Shown: positions 9,343 through 21,440 of the stretch, one piece after another
Numbering within the stretch: the first letter of the stretch is position 1
How the letters are laid out: the number at the start of each line of letters is the position of its first letter
NCBI GenBank assembly: GCA_030549335.1
Contig: CM060191.1
Coordinates: 55,253,947 to 55,317,946 of the forward strand
Source of the DNA: Pontederia crassipes
Taxonomy: Eukaryota > Streptophyta > Magnoliopsida > Commelinales > Pontederiaceae
DNA: 64,000 nt
Direction of reading: 5' to 3'
Position numbers and translations under genes: made by a program
Notes under the pieces: model-generated
What the model saw: the letters and a program-made list of their open reading frames with translations, nothing else
The model's database searches: none
What the model was told of the DNA's origin: nothing

Positions 9343-11543
9343 AAATGTGTTTTTGCATGTCGCGATCGAGACGTCGACATTTAAACTAAACGTAAAGTGA
9401 CATGTCTACCTCACGGGCACGTCCTCCGTCACTAATTTAGGAAAGAACTCGTCTGCGTTAAATGGAGCTTAATTGGGATGTGGATCGATCAATTATTAAA
9501 TCAAAAGCTAAAAGTGCCGTTAATGTTTCATTCCCCAACCCCCCTAATTTTCCTTCTTTCAAACTTTGCTTTGCACTCGTGGTGCCTCACCTCCACTTTC
9601 ACTTTGCGTATGTAAATTAAGTATGTATACTTTACTATCTCTCAGTTTATAAGTTCTTTTTTTTTGTTTTTCTTTTGTGTGTGTATAAAAATATTACGAA
9701 ATCAAAATTTGAAAAAGTCTTATAAGAATGTTCAAATTGGGCTCCCAACAACTTAGAATTTGCATATATTGACATTAGGCTGGAAGAACCAGTCTTTTTT
9801 TTTTTTGTTATTGTCCTTTTGATCGAGGATGGATGGAGAAAGAAAGCAGAAACGAGAAATTTTAGAGAAGAGAAAGTCATGGGAGAGAGACGCATGTAAT
9901 GTAAAAATGTGTTTGTAACCTGATTAAATGCGGCTGCGAACAAGTACAAGTGCTCTCGTGTTCATGCTGCTGTCTGTCTATTAAATGCTCTGCTGGATCA
10001 ATTCGTGTGCCGAAATATGGTTAAATGCATATATTTATTTATTTATTTTTGTCAACGGTCACGTTTTTATCGTCATTATTAATTTATTATTCGAGGAAAT
10101 CGGATCCAACATTATTAATTGTCTATCTAAATTTAATAATGAACACTTCTTTTCTTGCGTTACGTATATAATTTGGAGTAAGTACATCATCGCTTCCATA
10201 AGCTTTTATCTTTGTTTTCTTGGCATTAGAAAGAGTCTAAAGAACCAAGTACTCTCCATACATGTAACACCGAGCTCAAATATTATGAGGGGAATTGTTG
10301 TATTCCTTGTTTTTTAAAAAAAAAATAATCATATGCATTCTTCGGATTTGAGGGGATCTTATGATGTGAAGATTCCTCGCAAAAAAGGTTTAACTTGCAT
10401 TTCCTTATAATTTTCTTTCTCAAGTCAAAGTCTATAGCAAATCAAATTACAAAAAAAAAAATCAGAATAGGAGCTATAGAAAAAGGTTATGAGATTCAAG
10501 CATTGATCACCAGTAGACAAAAAAAAAGGTGAAGTTCTCAAACATTCAAATTGAATCTCATTAGCATTCGATCGTGAGCTCCACTACACCTTTGGCTCCA
10601 ACTTCAGTAACTCATAAGAGAGGAGAAAAAAAGGCTGAATCAAAAGAGAGTTGGGGTTCACCTGCCAGTCCTTATGACATTACCTCATTTGCCATCATAT
10701 CCGTGTGTGCATACCCTTGTTGTGTATTTTATGGATAGATTATCAGGGAATTATATAATTAATTAAGAAGAACAATTACTGAATAAGGAATCATATGGAT
10801 AAAGTAAATACGTATATAAGAAAATAATAAACACAATTGTTCACAAAAACAAACAAATATATGAAAACTAACAAACAATTTGATTAAAGAAACCAAGAGA
10901 TGATAAATAGAAACTCAAATTAGATTGAGGAGGTTACCATTGGAGACCTCCATCATGAATTGTCGCTTAAAAAATTAAACTCCAACAGGCAATGACATAT
11001 TATTATTCTAATTGGACTAAACAAAACAGTGAGACGGGGAAAAAAATGGTGATGCATTTTCGAACTTGAACACTGACTGATTTTGATCGTGTAAATGAGA
11101 ACATTGGAAAGCATACCAAAGCTTAACTAATTTGTCATGCATATCTGGCAATGTACAGTTTGATTTTAGCAGCATAAGTTATTGACCTAAGAAACTGCAT
11201 TGAGCCACCGCAAGGTCACGGCGACACAGGCGAAGCAGCAGTGATCACGGATATCTAGTTGCAGGCGGCCAGAACAAGAGGGGGAAGCCCACTGCCCTGA
11301 AATCTGGCAAAGTCTGTCGCAAGCTAAGAACCTGCGTTGCATTGGATATGGTATGTCATACAGAAGAATTTATACAGATATGAGCTAAAGTTGTCATTTG
11401 CTTATAGTGATCAGTTCAAAACAGGTTCGCAGATTATCTCAATTGAAGTGAAAATGGTTAAAGTAAATATCATGCACACTAATAAGAAGCGTGCAACTAA
11501 TGTAATATCGAATTCAGACCACAAAAAACATTGCTTCTAATCC

Positions 11544-11954
11544 CTATCGGGAAACAATTGTTTGAAGAGGCAAGATGCTTTCGACTTCTTTAGACTCTGC
11601 AGCCTTCTCTGCAACAACTTTTGACATGCCAAACATCTGAAAAATGAAACATAAAGGGGAAAGCGGGTGAATAGCTTGCACTTCAAAGTTCAAACTCAAA
11701 GAACTCATGCTTTTCCCTCAAAAAAAATAAAAAATCGTGCTTGGATTATGTAAAAGCCCTCAGTAGTCAGAACTGACCTTTTGAATAGTCTTCTTAAAGC
11801 ATGATTTATGCTCGTCCATTGATGCATGAATGAACTCATCTATATGGTCCTTGACATCTTCCAAGAAGCTGCCTTCTTCAGACTTCTTCTTCCGGCAGGA
11901 CATCATGGCTGAAGGTGCTTGTTTCTTTTCAGAATTGATTGTCTGAGACTCCAT
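11544..11954 (-). CDS. conserved plant small protein, unknown function (89 aa)
   Basis: Two exons on the minus strand: 11954-11778 and 11636-11544. The donor (aag|gtcagt) and acceptor (ttcag|atg) are canonical and the junction is in phase 0. The protein starts MESQTINSEKKQ and ends LPLQTIVSR, 89 aa. The middle is acidic and helical (SFLEDVKDHIDEFIHASMDE), followed by HKSCFKKTIQK and MFGMSKVVAEKAAES across the junction. I recognise it as a short protein seen widely in land plants, but I know no function. No signal peptide or membrane segment is visible; it is probably cytosolic or nuclear. The intron is 141 bp. The exon structure and clean frame argue for a real gene. Confidence 0.75.
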
Positions 11955-13086
11955 TGTACACTAATCTTTTTTGTGTTACAAAATGCAGAAAGAAAGAAAA
12001 TAAAGGAATAATTGAAGAAGGCACCAATTTGCGGCAATTAAAATATGACATAATGCTGACTATTAGTACCTTGTTTTGAAAGTAAAAAATAAAAAAACAG
12101 AACGATTCAATACATAGAGCAAACAAACAAAACCTCCCAGTTCGATTTCTTCATGAGGGCCACAAACATAAGCAAAGAAGCATATCGCTCATACGATTTC
12201 TATAACCTAAATTAAATGTAATCTCATAGAAGATGGAAGCTTTGTGTCGGCCCACCCTACCTCCAATAATCAGGGAATGGTTGGAGTAAGGGGTCAGCCC
12301 TCCAGAGGATATGTTTATAAAAAGTAGCAGAGCCAGCCAGTATGGGAAATGTTGCTTGACAATAACTTATGCATAATGGTTGTAGAACATTATCATTTTT
12401 TATTCTGTTTAACAAAATTAAATTTGGTCAAAAGATGTGGGAAGTGTGATTAAAAAGGATGAGTCACACTGAACAAATTACTATAGAAAGATGAAACACA
12501 TGAAACAAGAAGATGGTTGAACAAGTAAAATAACTCTAATTCTACAAACATAAAATTAAATAAAAATAAAGTATGTACGGCATGGAGTGAAGGGAATTAG
12601 TATCTAACAATGTTGTGATATAGCAAAAGAAGATGCTCAGCGATATGAATCATTTTGGACCAAAATTCATGTAGAAGAATTCACTTAGGCATTAATGATA
12701 AGAACCTCGCATCATGTTATGCAACCAAGACATTTAACGAAATTGGTATAAACTATAACGTTCATCAGATCTACTCAACCTAATGTTCATGATCCCAATA
12801 AATGAAATTGCATGGGACACCTAGGAGTTGACCAGAGGAAGCATTTTGTCAAGCAGATGTTGTTCTAAATTGATCCCCACACATAAGATGAATTAAAAAG
12901 CAACACAAGTTCTAAGTCTTGTCACCCCACACAGATTAATTAATATCTTATCGTGTAAGAACAAATAACATTTTGTTCGTTCCATACAAGTGCAATTATA
13001 GACAGATAAAACGTATAATAGAAGGAAAAAGATAATTCTCCTCATTCCACAGAGCTCACTACAATCATATTTAATAAAAAAGAATA
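11955..13086. other. intergenic, upstream of the small gene
   Basis: No element or gene is supported here. Small open frames at 11929-12126 and 12893-13120 have no recognisable content. The 89-aa gene's promoter and 5' UTR must lie in this stretch. Confidence 0.5.
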
Positions 13087-13280
13087 AGGAAAATAAGGAG
13101 TTCAATGGAAACCTAATCAAACATTAAAACATTTTACGAAAGGAAAAAGATTGATGGGCATACCTGCAGTATCGATCACAATGACGAAAGGAAGGAAAGA
13201 ATGGACGCAAACAAAATATTTACGACCACGAAAGCAATAAGAAAAGGTCTTTGATCGACGGGAAATGGAGAGAAGGAGAC
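13087..13280 (+). repeat. dispersed ~200-bp duplication, copy A
   Basis: Matches 19719-19925 in order and orientation. Shared blocks include cctaatcaaa/ttaatcaaa, tgatgggcat, ggaaggaaag, aaacaaaatatttac, gcaataa, ttgatcg and atggagaga-ggagac. Identity is roughly 75-80% by eye. Confidence 0.7.
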
Positions 13281-13302
13281 GGGTTTCAGCTGGCTCAAGA
13301 AA

Positions 13303-13420
13303 GAGATGTCCGCTGGAAAAGGCAAAGAGACAGACCCTCAGTAAAAATATAACCCAACTGGCAATTAGCACCGCAAACAAAGAACGAGATGTCCGCCGCT
13401 GGAAAAGGCGAAGAGTGGAG
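13303..13420 (+). repeat. 83-bp spaced direct repeat
   Basis: The block gagatgtccgc-tggaaaaggc-aagag occurs at about 13303 and again at about 13386. The second copy has a 3-nt insertion (cgc). The rest of 13421-14559 has no supported feature, apart from short repeated words (gtccgatc, aactgat) at 13880-13980. Confidence 0.6.
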
Positions 13421-15853
13421 GGTAAACAAAACAAAGTAGCAATTCCAAACAAAATATTTAGATTACGCCTCAAACCACAGGGCAAAACTGGGACTAAATG
13501 TAAACAGGATTAGCAATTTTCCCACTTTTTTTTACAATATGTAATTAATTGCATGCCGACTTCTTCTCTCCACGAATCAGGAGAGAGTCCTCAATCCGCG
13601 AGACTGCTTGCGCAAAATATAGCGCGCGGCGGACCTCGGAATTCTGCATCAAAATATACTTTTTGACACAGAACAGCACAAGAGAATACACACAACCAAA
13701 AAAGGAAGCCATTTTGAGACAGACGCACAAGAGGAAGACAGAGCCTTAGAAACAGAACCACAATATAGCAGTGAACGATTGCAGGGTTATGTTACCCGAA
13801 GGTCCATCAAATGCTTGGAGATTCCTCCAGCTCACCGATCTGTTCTATTTGGTCTCCGGATTGGAAGAATTCGGCATATAAAAAAGTCCGATCTTTATCA
13901 ATGAAAGTCCGATCGTCACTGATGAAGAACTGATTTTTACCAATTAAAACTGATATTTGTGCATAAAAAAACTGATCTCAGAGCGAAACCAAAAGAAAAA
14001 TTATTACAGAAGAAGAGAGCTCGTCGTCGATTTATTGCGATTAGAGGGTCCTGCTGCCGTGGGAGCCGCTCCTCTCTCTATTTCGGACTTTTGTTTTGCC
14101 AGTTCAAGTTCCTAATCAACGGATTGATCAATAATAAAATAATATTTAAAATAAATTTTATATTTGTTAACAAATGTTTATCAATAATTAAATATACTTA
14201 TATATCAAAGATACAATAATATGATTAAATAATTTTAACTTAAAATAAGAAATCTGATGTTAATAGAATTTATCCAATTTTAATATATTAACTTATAATT
14301 TATAAATTCATATTTTTTTCAAATTTAAGTAGTACAACTTAAATTAGAAAGATATATATATATTATCTACCATTTTAATTTGAATTAATAACTTAATTTA
14401 TTTTTATATTTAAACTTTGACATTTAAGAAATATCAAAAGACAAAAATGGTTCATTTACCGAGAAAAAGATAAAATGGTTCTCTTAAAAAAGTAATTTGA
14501 GAAATGAGTTATAATAATAATTGCATAAAAAAATTAAATGCTCTAATTTAAGTAATTAATTGTTATATAGTGATTAAGAAAATTCATATTTTAAAAAACT
14601 TGATATTGTTCAACATAAAATTTCTCATTTATAAAACCATTTAAAAAAATCGACTTTACATCCATTTGAAAAAGTTTAAATCCTCAAACATGCAAAAGCT
14701 AAAAGCATTATAATGGGCTCAAGTCTAACAATAGGAGTAAAAGTTTCTTCAAAATCAATTTCTTTTATTTGTAAATAAAGCTACAAATCTTACCTTATTA
14801 TGATGTCATTTTCATCTAATTTATTTCTAAAAACTCATTTAGTACCAATTATGAGGATAGTCTTTTGGTCTTTTTACAAGCTTCCAAATATGATTTCTTT
14901 CAAAATTTATCAATTCTTCATGCATAGAATTTATTCAATTTAAATCATTCAAAGCCTTATCAATAATACTAGATTCAAATTGCACAAGAAACGACAAAAA
15001 TGCACACAAATTTTTTAAAGAATGTTTAGTCTTTATACCTTCATTTATATTACCTATAACCTGATCAAGTGGATGTGATGATGCATATTTCCAATTACTT
15101 GTAATAATTTGATTATCTTCCACTTGTAGTTTTTCCATTTATTCTACATTTGAAATATTCATTCTCACTTCTTCTAATCCTTCATTTTGGATTTGCATAT
15201 TTTCAAGATGTCTTTTTACTTCAACTATTTCTTCCTCGTCATCATTCACTTGCTTGCTCATAAAAAAATTCATTAGCTTCATTGAATTTAACATTGATAA
15301 ATTCTTCAACAACTAACGTTCTTTTAATATACATTATATATGCCTTACTTGTACTAGAGTAGTCAGGAAATACACCATCATTACATTTTGCATCAAATTT
15401 GCTTAATTTATCTTTGATATTCAATATATAACATTTACAACCAAATGCTTTAAAATATGAAATTTTTCCATATAAAATTTCAAAACATATTTTTTTACAA
15501 GATGTCTAAGTAAAATTCTATTTAAAATATAACATGATGTGTTCACGACTTCCGCCCAAAAACTTAGGCAAATTACTCTCATTTTAACATTGTCCTAGCC
15601 ATTTCTTCAACAGTTCTATTTTTTCTTTTTACTACTCAATTTTGTTAAGTTATTCTTGGTGCAGACAAATTATGTGTAATTCCATTTTTTCACAAAATAA
15701 TTCAAAATTGTAATTTTTAAATTCACCTCCATCGTCACTTCTAATTTTTACAACTTTTAGTTCAAGTTCATTTTATATCCTTTTTGCAAACTTAGAAAAT
15801 ATACTTCATCTTTACTTGTAAGAAAGATAGTCCAAGTGAAATAAGAGAAGTCA

Positions 15854-16258
15854 TCAACTATCATAAATACATATCTTTCCTTCTAAACTTATTACATGTT
15901 CAAATAGGTCAAGATGTAAAAGTTCTAGAGACCTATGTGTACTAATAACACTTTTCAATTTAAAAGGGCTTTTGATTTGTTTACCTTTAAGAGAGTCACA
16001 AACATTATTTTGTTCAAATTTAATTTTGGGCAAACCTCTGACTAATTCATGACTTGAAAGTTTACTTAACAAATTAAAATTTGCTTGTCCTAATTTTCTA
16101 TTCGAAAGGTTTATATCATCATGCATAACATAAAGATATTTTTCATTTTTCAAGTTCTTAAAATCAATTTTATATACATTATTATTTCTAAAACTCATAT
16201 GTAAAACATCATTGTTTTTATCTATAATCAAGCATTTGTTCTTTTCAAATTTTACCAA
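15854..16258 (-). pseudogene. copia protease-end/pre-integrase fragment
   Basis: A 134-residue open stretch. It includes KLGQANFNLLSKLSSHELVR, where the family has a Trp-His-rich motif, and a CDSLKGKQIKSPFK region where one Cys of the zinc-binding pair is lost. It ends LEGKICIYDS at the start of the integrase core. It is part of the 14560-18218 element. Confidence 0.75.
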
Positions 16259-17229
16259 ATAATTCTTATCACATAATTGACTTATGCTAATTAAGTTATG
16301 TTTTAAATTTTCAACTAGTCAAACATTTTCCAAGTATATTTTATCATTCTTACTAAGATTACTTATACCAATTACTCTTCCTTAACTATGATTTTCAAAT
16401 GTGCTTTTCCTCCATTTTTTTTCAAGGTAATGAAATTTGATGGATCATCGGTCATATGTCTTGAGTATCCACTATTCAAATATCATTTTATTTCATTATT
16501 CTTTGGAGCTCCCTACAAGAAAAACATTAAGATTCTCATCATTTTGCTACCCAAATTTGCTTGGATCCATTTTGGTTAGAGGTGATCCTTTGGGGAATCT
16601 AAATTTTTTTCATACCTATATTTATCCATTTTCTAATTTTGCATTCATAAGAATAATGTCCTTCGTAGCCACAATGAAAGCAAATGATATGTGATTATGC
16701 ATGAAGATTTTGTGATGCTCTAACAAATAAAATTCTTTTATCCTTCTTAATATCAAATGATCTAAAACCAAATCCATTTTTATTAAAAGGTCTTCTTTGT
16801 GTTGATAGCATTGCATCTAACATTTTTTCACCATTTGTAAATTTTTCAAGTTCACTTTTTAAAACATGATTTTCATTTTTCAAAGATTTAACACTACAAG
16901 TTTGTTTTTCACAAGATAATTTCAAAGTGTTGTTTTTCATTTTTAATATTTCAATCATAAATTCTAAGCTAGAGTTCTCATCATGTAGTAAGTTGCCATT
17001 TTCACATACTTTGAAATCATGTTCTTTTTTCATCTTTTTTAAATTCTACCTTCAAACCATCTTATTTCTTTTTAAAACATCTATATTTATCTATAAGAAT
17101 TCTAAACTCATCACTAGATTCGGATGACTTATATGACACATCATTACTATCTGCCATTAGACATATGTAGGCTTCTTCATCATCACTTGAAAAAGTGTTG
17201 GAGTCATTCTCTTCATCGTCACTTCCATC

Positions 17230-17802
17230 TCAAGTGGCTTGAAGAACTTTCTTTCTCTTCTTTGAGTTTTCTCCTTTATATTTTTTCTTAATTAGATTTG
17301 GACACTGTCCAACCTTCTTACATTCAAACAAAGTTATTTGGTTTTTGCTTGTCGATGATCTTCTCTTGGCGAAGTCATTCTTTTTTTTTTGCTTAGCAAA
17401 TTTAAGATATTTGTCAAACTTCTTGACATACAATGATAGTTTCTTTTCATCTATATTTTCATCTTCTTCGCTCATTTCTCCTTCATCCATTCTTGATTTT
17501 AAAGTCAATGTCTTCTTTTTGAAAGCACTTGTCTCTTCATACTCATTTATTCAAATCTCATAGGTCAAGAGAGATTCTATGAGATAATCAAAATCTAACT
17601 TGTTTAAATCTTTTTCTTCAATCACGATTCTCTTCGTGTGCCACTTGAAAGAAAGGGACCTGAGAAACTTCTTAATTTTTCTAGAGTTAATCTGTGGCTC
17701 GCCCAAGGAGGCTAAGCCATTCACAATATCATTAAAACATACAACCATTTCATTTATAGATTCATTTTCATGAATCTTAAAGGAATCATATTGATTATTC
17801 AA
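17230..17802 (-). pseudogene. copia gag fragment
   Basis: Two consecutive minus segments (17802-17551 and 17508-17230) form the gag C-terminal half. The first carries INEMVVCFNDIVNGLASLGE and RKIKKFLRSLSFKWHTKRIV, typical of copia UBN2 gag. The second is Lys/Glu-rich and ends with a degenerate zinc knuckle. An in-frame stop separates them. Confidence 0.75.
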
Positions 17803-18203
17803 AATATTTAGTTTAAATTCATTAACCTTATCGGTACCTTCATGTGTAATAATGAGATTTCTTCAAATTTCATAAGCACTTTGACAACTAAAAATACGAT
17901 TAAATTCCATTGCATTTAAAGCACAAAAATATGATTTTTTACTTTCCAATCTAACTTTACAAGTAATCTCTCACCTTCGGTATGTTCCAAAGGTGATTTT
18001 TTATGCAAATCAAATATATTTTCAATTATATCCCAAATGTCAATATCAATAGAGCATACATAAGCTTGCATTCTAATTTTTCAATAGGCAAAATTTGAAG
18101 CATTAAAAAGTGGAGGACGATTTGTGGATTTGTCTTCACCCAAAGTAAAATCATTTGATGTTATAGCTCAAAAGATGTTTAAATCTTAAAATAAGAGCAA
18201 CTT

Positions 18204-18218
18204 GACTCTGATACCAAT
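18204..18218 (-). other. primer-binding site of minus-strand copia element
   Basis: On the minus strand this reads attggtatcagagtc, an initiator tRNA-Met primer site directly next to the LTR edge at 18219. It sets the element's orientation. Confidence 0.85.
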
Positions 18219-18900
18219 TGTAGGATCGAAAGCACCAAGATGGGGTGGTCAATTGGTGTATAAAACTTATAATGTAAAACGTAAAAATTGATTTTAGAAA
18301 ATACGATCGCAAGCAAGTAAAATGCAAGTAAGAAGGGTCAAACTCAAGAAAGCACAATATGTTGACGAGGTTCGGCCCAACTCCTTGACCTATGTCCCTA
18401 CTTCGACTTCTCGACCTTGAGATCTTTGGAGATTCATTAGCTTTCTCTTTTCTTATAAGAATATAATAACCATTTTTTACCACACCGCCTTCTTCTTTGC
18501 TCAAGAGGTAAGGCACACCTCTTTTTACAATGAGCTCTCAAATTCGTTGAACAAAAACACAAGAATTCTCTTCAATTATCTCTTCTTACAAAGAATGCTC
18601 ACACTTAGGAACTAGAAGAGGGAATGAATGATTTACAAAATTGAGCTCTTGAAAATGTTTTGGAGCATCGTGCAATCTGTGCATGATTGCATGAGTAGCG
18701 CACATAATCGCACTAAGCGGGAACGGACGTGCATGTGTCGCGGAGTCATTTTTCTCTCGATCGACCCATGCTGCATTTAGATGTGTCTACCGTCTAAATA
18801 TTCTTTTGTTGCACTTTGCTATTTTGTGGCTTACCAAAAGCCACAATTTTGAGGACGATGGTCCTGAGCGAATGCTTCGGCGGAGGCACCTGTGAACAGA
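18219..18900 (-). repeat. copia 5' LTR (minus orientation), outer edge unresolved
   Basis: The inner edge is tgtaggatcgaaagc on the plus strand, so the LTR ends cgatcctaca in element orientation, next to the primer-binding site. Without a second LTR the outer boundary cannot be set. I place it near 18.9 kb, where the sequence character changes. Confidence 0.55.
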
Positions 18901-19059
18901 TGCCTTTTAATCATTCTATTTATAAAGATTTCAAAGCTTTTGTAATTTTAGAGTTCGATGCGGTAAGTTTATGTTAGTGATGCTACTACGATGATTGAAC
19001 GTGGCAATGTTGATCGCATGGAGACATGAGACGAATTTAGATGATAGCTCATCAATTAT

Positions 19060-19265
19060 TTTTGCCTTTCAAGTCGTAAGATTGCGTTGTTCAACATTAG
19101 TCAAAAGGGCATGTTGAATGAGTATATGAAAGAGTTCACCAACCTTTGCCTACAGAATTTCAAGTGGATGAAAACACACTATTGGCGGTCTTTGTCAAGG
19201 GTATGAAGCATTGAGTTCAGACGGAGTTGAAGCGATGAAATTGCCCTAACATCCACTTGCTAGTC
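19060..19265 (+). pseudogene. Ty3/gypsy gag fragment
   Basis: Plus-strand frames give MLNEYMKEFTNLCLQ, then after a frame change VDENTLLAVFVKGMKH and VQTELKR. This is the retrotrans_gag motif (Y-x-x-x-F, K-F-x-x-G-L-x-x-x-V) of gypsy elements. Frameshifts and stops interrupt it. No LTRs, protease or RT accompany it. Confidence 0.65.
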
Positions 19266-19718
19266 GTCGTTATTGAGTCACCCATTGAGCATTAATATTT
19301 TATATTTTTACTTTTATATTGAGACTCTCTTAACTATGGTACATTAGGGAGGAGTTCACTAATGTCTTCTAGGCTCATATATATTTTATGTTTTATTTAA
19401 TAGAAATAAGCTTTTCTAATTTAAATGTTTGGCCTTGAACGTGAGTTTGCTTCGAACATCCCTTCTAATGCAAGTGCTCAAGCTCATGCATTAGTGCCTC
19501 AACGCACTAACGTCATTCTCCCATAACGATTAGTTGAACACTTGTTATATTCGTGATTAAAGACTTATAAGAACGACTTTTGATAAATCATTTCGATCAT
19601 AATATTTTCATTGCATAATAGCCACACGTGATCATGTGTTCTTTTGCCTAATAGCCACACGTGATCAGAACAGGTGTGGCCACTGACGTGCCCAAAAGGA
19701 CATTGCGACCAACAAAGG

Positions 19719-19925
19719 AAAATAGAGAACTCAATGAAAACTTAATCAAATATTAAACCAATGAGAATCAACTAAGACACTGATGGGCATCATAACAGAA
19801 TCACAGAATCGATCGCACAAAATGATGAATGGAAGGAAAGGACGGAAGGAAACAAAATATTTACAACCGCAAAAGCAATAAAAAGAACTATTTGATCGGA
19901 CTAAAAATGGAGAGACGGAGACATA
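19719..19925 (+). repeat. dispersed ~200-bp duplication, copy B
   Basis: Second copy of the repeat at 13087-13280, in the same orientation. Just before it, gccacacgtgatca occurs twice (19621 and 19655). The interval 19926-20640 holds no other supported feature. Confidence 0.7.
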
Positions 19926-21097
19926 TTCTCCAAGAAAACTTTTCGAAGACTTAGGAGCATTATCAAGTTACTGTGAAATTAGGGACTTATGCGGTTGTAG
20001 TCATGGACGATGAGATGATTGACACTTCTGAAAGGAACAATAGGCATTGTCTTGATTTGAAATGGCAAAGACGGGAGAGAAAAAAAATCCTCCCAGAATC
20101 TTAGAATCACATGAATGAGGCCATCATAACTTATTTTTACGAATACGTGGTGGAAAACATAGCAGTTACGCAATAACAAGAGAGCGAGCGGATAAGTGCA
20201 TCACCAATATTATCCGTAGTGCTCACTGTTCATTGCATAAAGAAACAGAACAATAACCATATTACCATAATAAATCTTCAGTGTCGTCAAATGCCTTATC
20301 GAGCCGCGAACGTTAAGACACGTTAGAACATGTTTCCTACGGCAGTTTTATTGCAACAACGGAAAGTTCGAATTTGACCAAAGATCTCTAAATCTTTGAG
20401 CAAATCACAACATTTTTTTTAGGGGAATCACAACATACAATGCCATTGATTTCCATTCCAAACGAAACAACATTCCCGGAAAATTCTGTTCAGAGAAATA
20501 CTCATCTTAAACCACTTACATTAAACCAATTATTCCATCTCTATTTTGACATAAAAATGCTCTCTGAATTCACCAACTCGGATTTGCAAAGTGGAAGATT
20601 ACCCCAAAGTACATGTGCTCAATTATGCTACGGTTTTGCACATCGTTCAGTCGAGAACATAAATTCGAGAAGCTATATCCTGCACCAACCAATCAAATCC
20701 TTCAAGCAATCCTTCTCCTGTGTAGGCGCTACATCCCGTGATTTTCCAATGCCTGGTCTTATCCATGGCATCTAAATTTAGAACCTACAAGAAGAAAAAG
20801 CAGTTCAACAGATTTAAACAAAGCATTGAGCCCTTGATATTTTCGCCACCAGCCTATATGGCAGAAGACAATTGGAAAACTTAACAGAGTAAATTTTAGT
20901 AGTGGTCAGGGTGTTCCAAGTAAGGTCATGATTTGTAACACGACGGTCATCCAATTTGAAAAATCTTTCAATCGCGGTCATTGCGCGACCACTTGTAGCC
21001 CATTTGCTTTGCCTGTCGATTGCGTGCGTGGATGCCACGCTATCCGACTCGTCAAATGCCACGTGGATACCCCTAGAAGTAAAATAAGTTTTTTATC

Positions 21098-21440
21098 CTA
21101 CGTGTTTTTAAAACTTTTAAACCTGGTGAAATCGAATGAGAAATCGGCCGCGTCGAACTCAGCGAACTCGTCCGGTTCCCACCGATGCTGTCGGTAGAAG
21201 TCCATCGAGTAGAGGGGTGGCGGCTCAATGTTGAGGCCGAAGGCGTCAGCATCGCAGCAAGTGAAGAGGTCGAATGGCGGCGGCGTTTGCTCTGCGGTAC
21301 CGTAGCGGAGGACTGAAGTCGGGGATGAGAATGGGTGGCCGGTGAGTTCGGCCTTGATGTCTCCATCGAGCGAGTCGGATGAGTTCGTGTGGGAGCGGGC
21401 GCTGGAGGTTCCACACGAACTCATCCGACTCGCTTTTATG
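21098..21440 (-). other. GC-rich captured fragment inside ARL2 intron
   Basis: A GC-rich island within the AT-rich last intron. It has an open minus frame of 108 codons from 21424 (MSSCGTSSARSHTNSSDSLD, ending in an acidic-aromatic DEFAEFDAADFSFDF region). Codon and base composition look exonic, but I do not recognise the protein. Downstream of the frame on the minus strand, 20850-21060 carries sequence such as gaccgcgattgaaagatttt and aaattggatgaccgtcgtgt. That sequence resembles transposon ends, so a Pack-TE capture is plausible. It is probably not part of the ARL2 transcript. Confidence 0.45.
21370..21433. repeat. perfect 23-bp inverted repeat with 18-nt spacer
   Basis: Arms 21370-21392 and 21411-21433 are exact reverse complements, beginning gcgagtcggatgagttcg on the left. 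The loop is gagcgggcgctggaggtt. The right arm sits at the edge of the GC-rich fragment, where composition drops. That fits a fold-back or template switch when the fragment was made. Confidence 0.85.

Larger units (their letters stand above)
14560..18218 (-). mobile_element. decayed Ty1/copia retrotransposon, truncated in RT
   Basis: Read on the minus strand from the primer-binding site near 18218, the order is gag, zinc knuckle, protease/GAG-pre-integrase, integrase and the start of reverse transcriptase. It stops near 14560. Gag reads MNNQYDSFKIHENESINEMV (17802-17551), then a lysine-rich region with a damaged knuckle (ECKKVGQCPN). A segment at 16258-15854 reads ANFNLLSKLSSHELVRGLPK followed by LELLHLDLFEHVISLEGK, the pre-integrase and integrase start. 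A segment at 15424-15242 gives the integrase C-terminal part (GVFPDYSSTSKAY). Stops and frameshifts are frequent. No second LTR is visible near 14 kb. Confidence 0.8.

Noticed and set aside
11190-11340. GC-richer patch as an extra exon of the 89-aa gene
   Set aside because: The gene already ends with a stop at 11544, and all three frames here lack recognisable content.
13117-13513. Basic plus-strand frame and a 122-codon minus frame
   Set aside because: They run through the dispersed repeat and an internal direct repeat. The composition explains them and no homology is recognisable.
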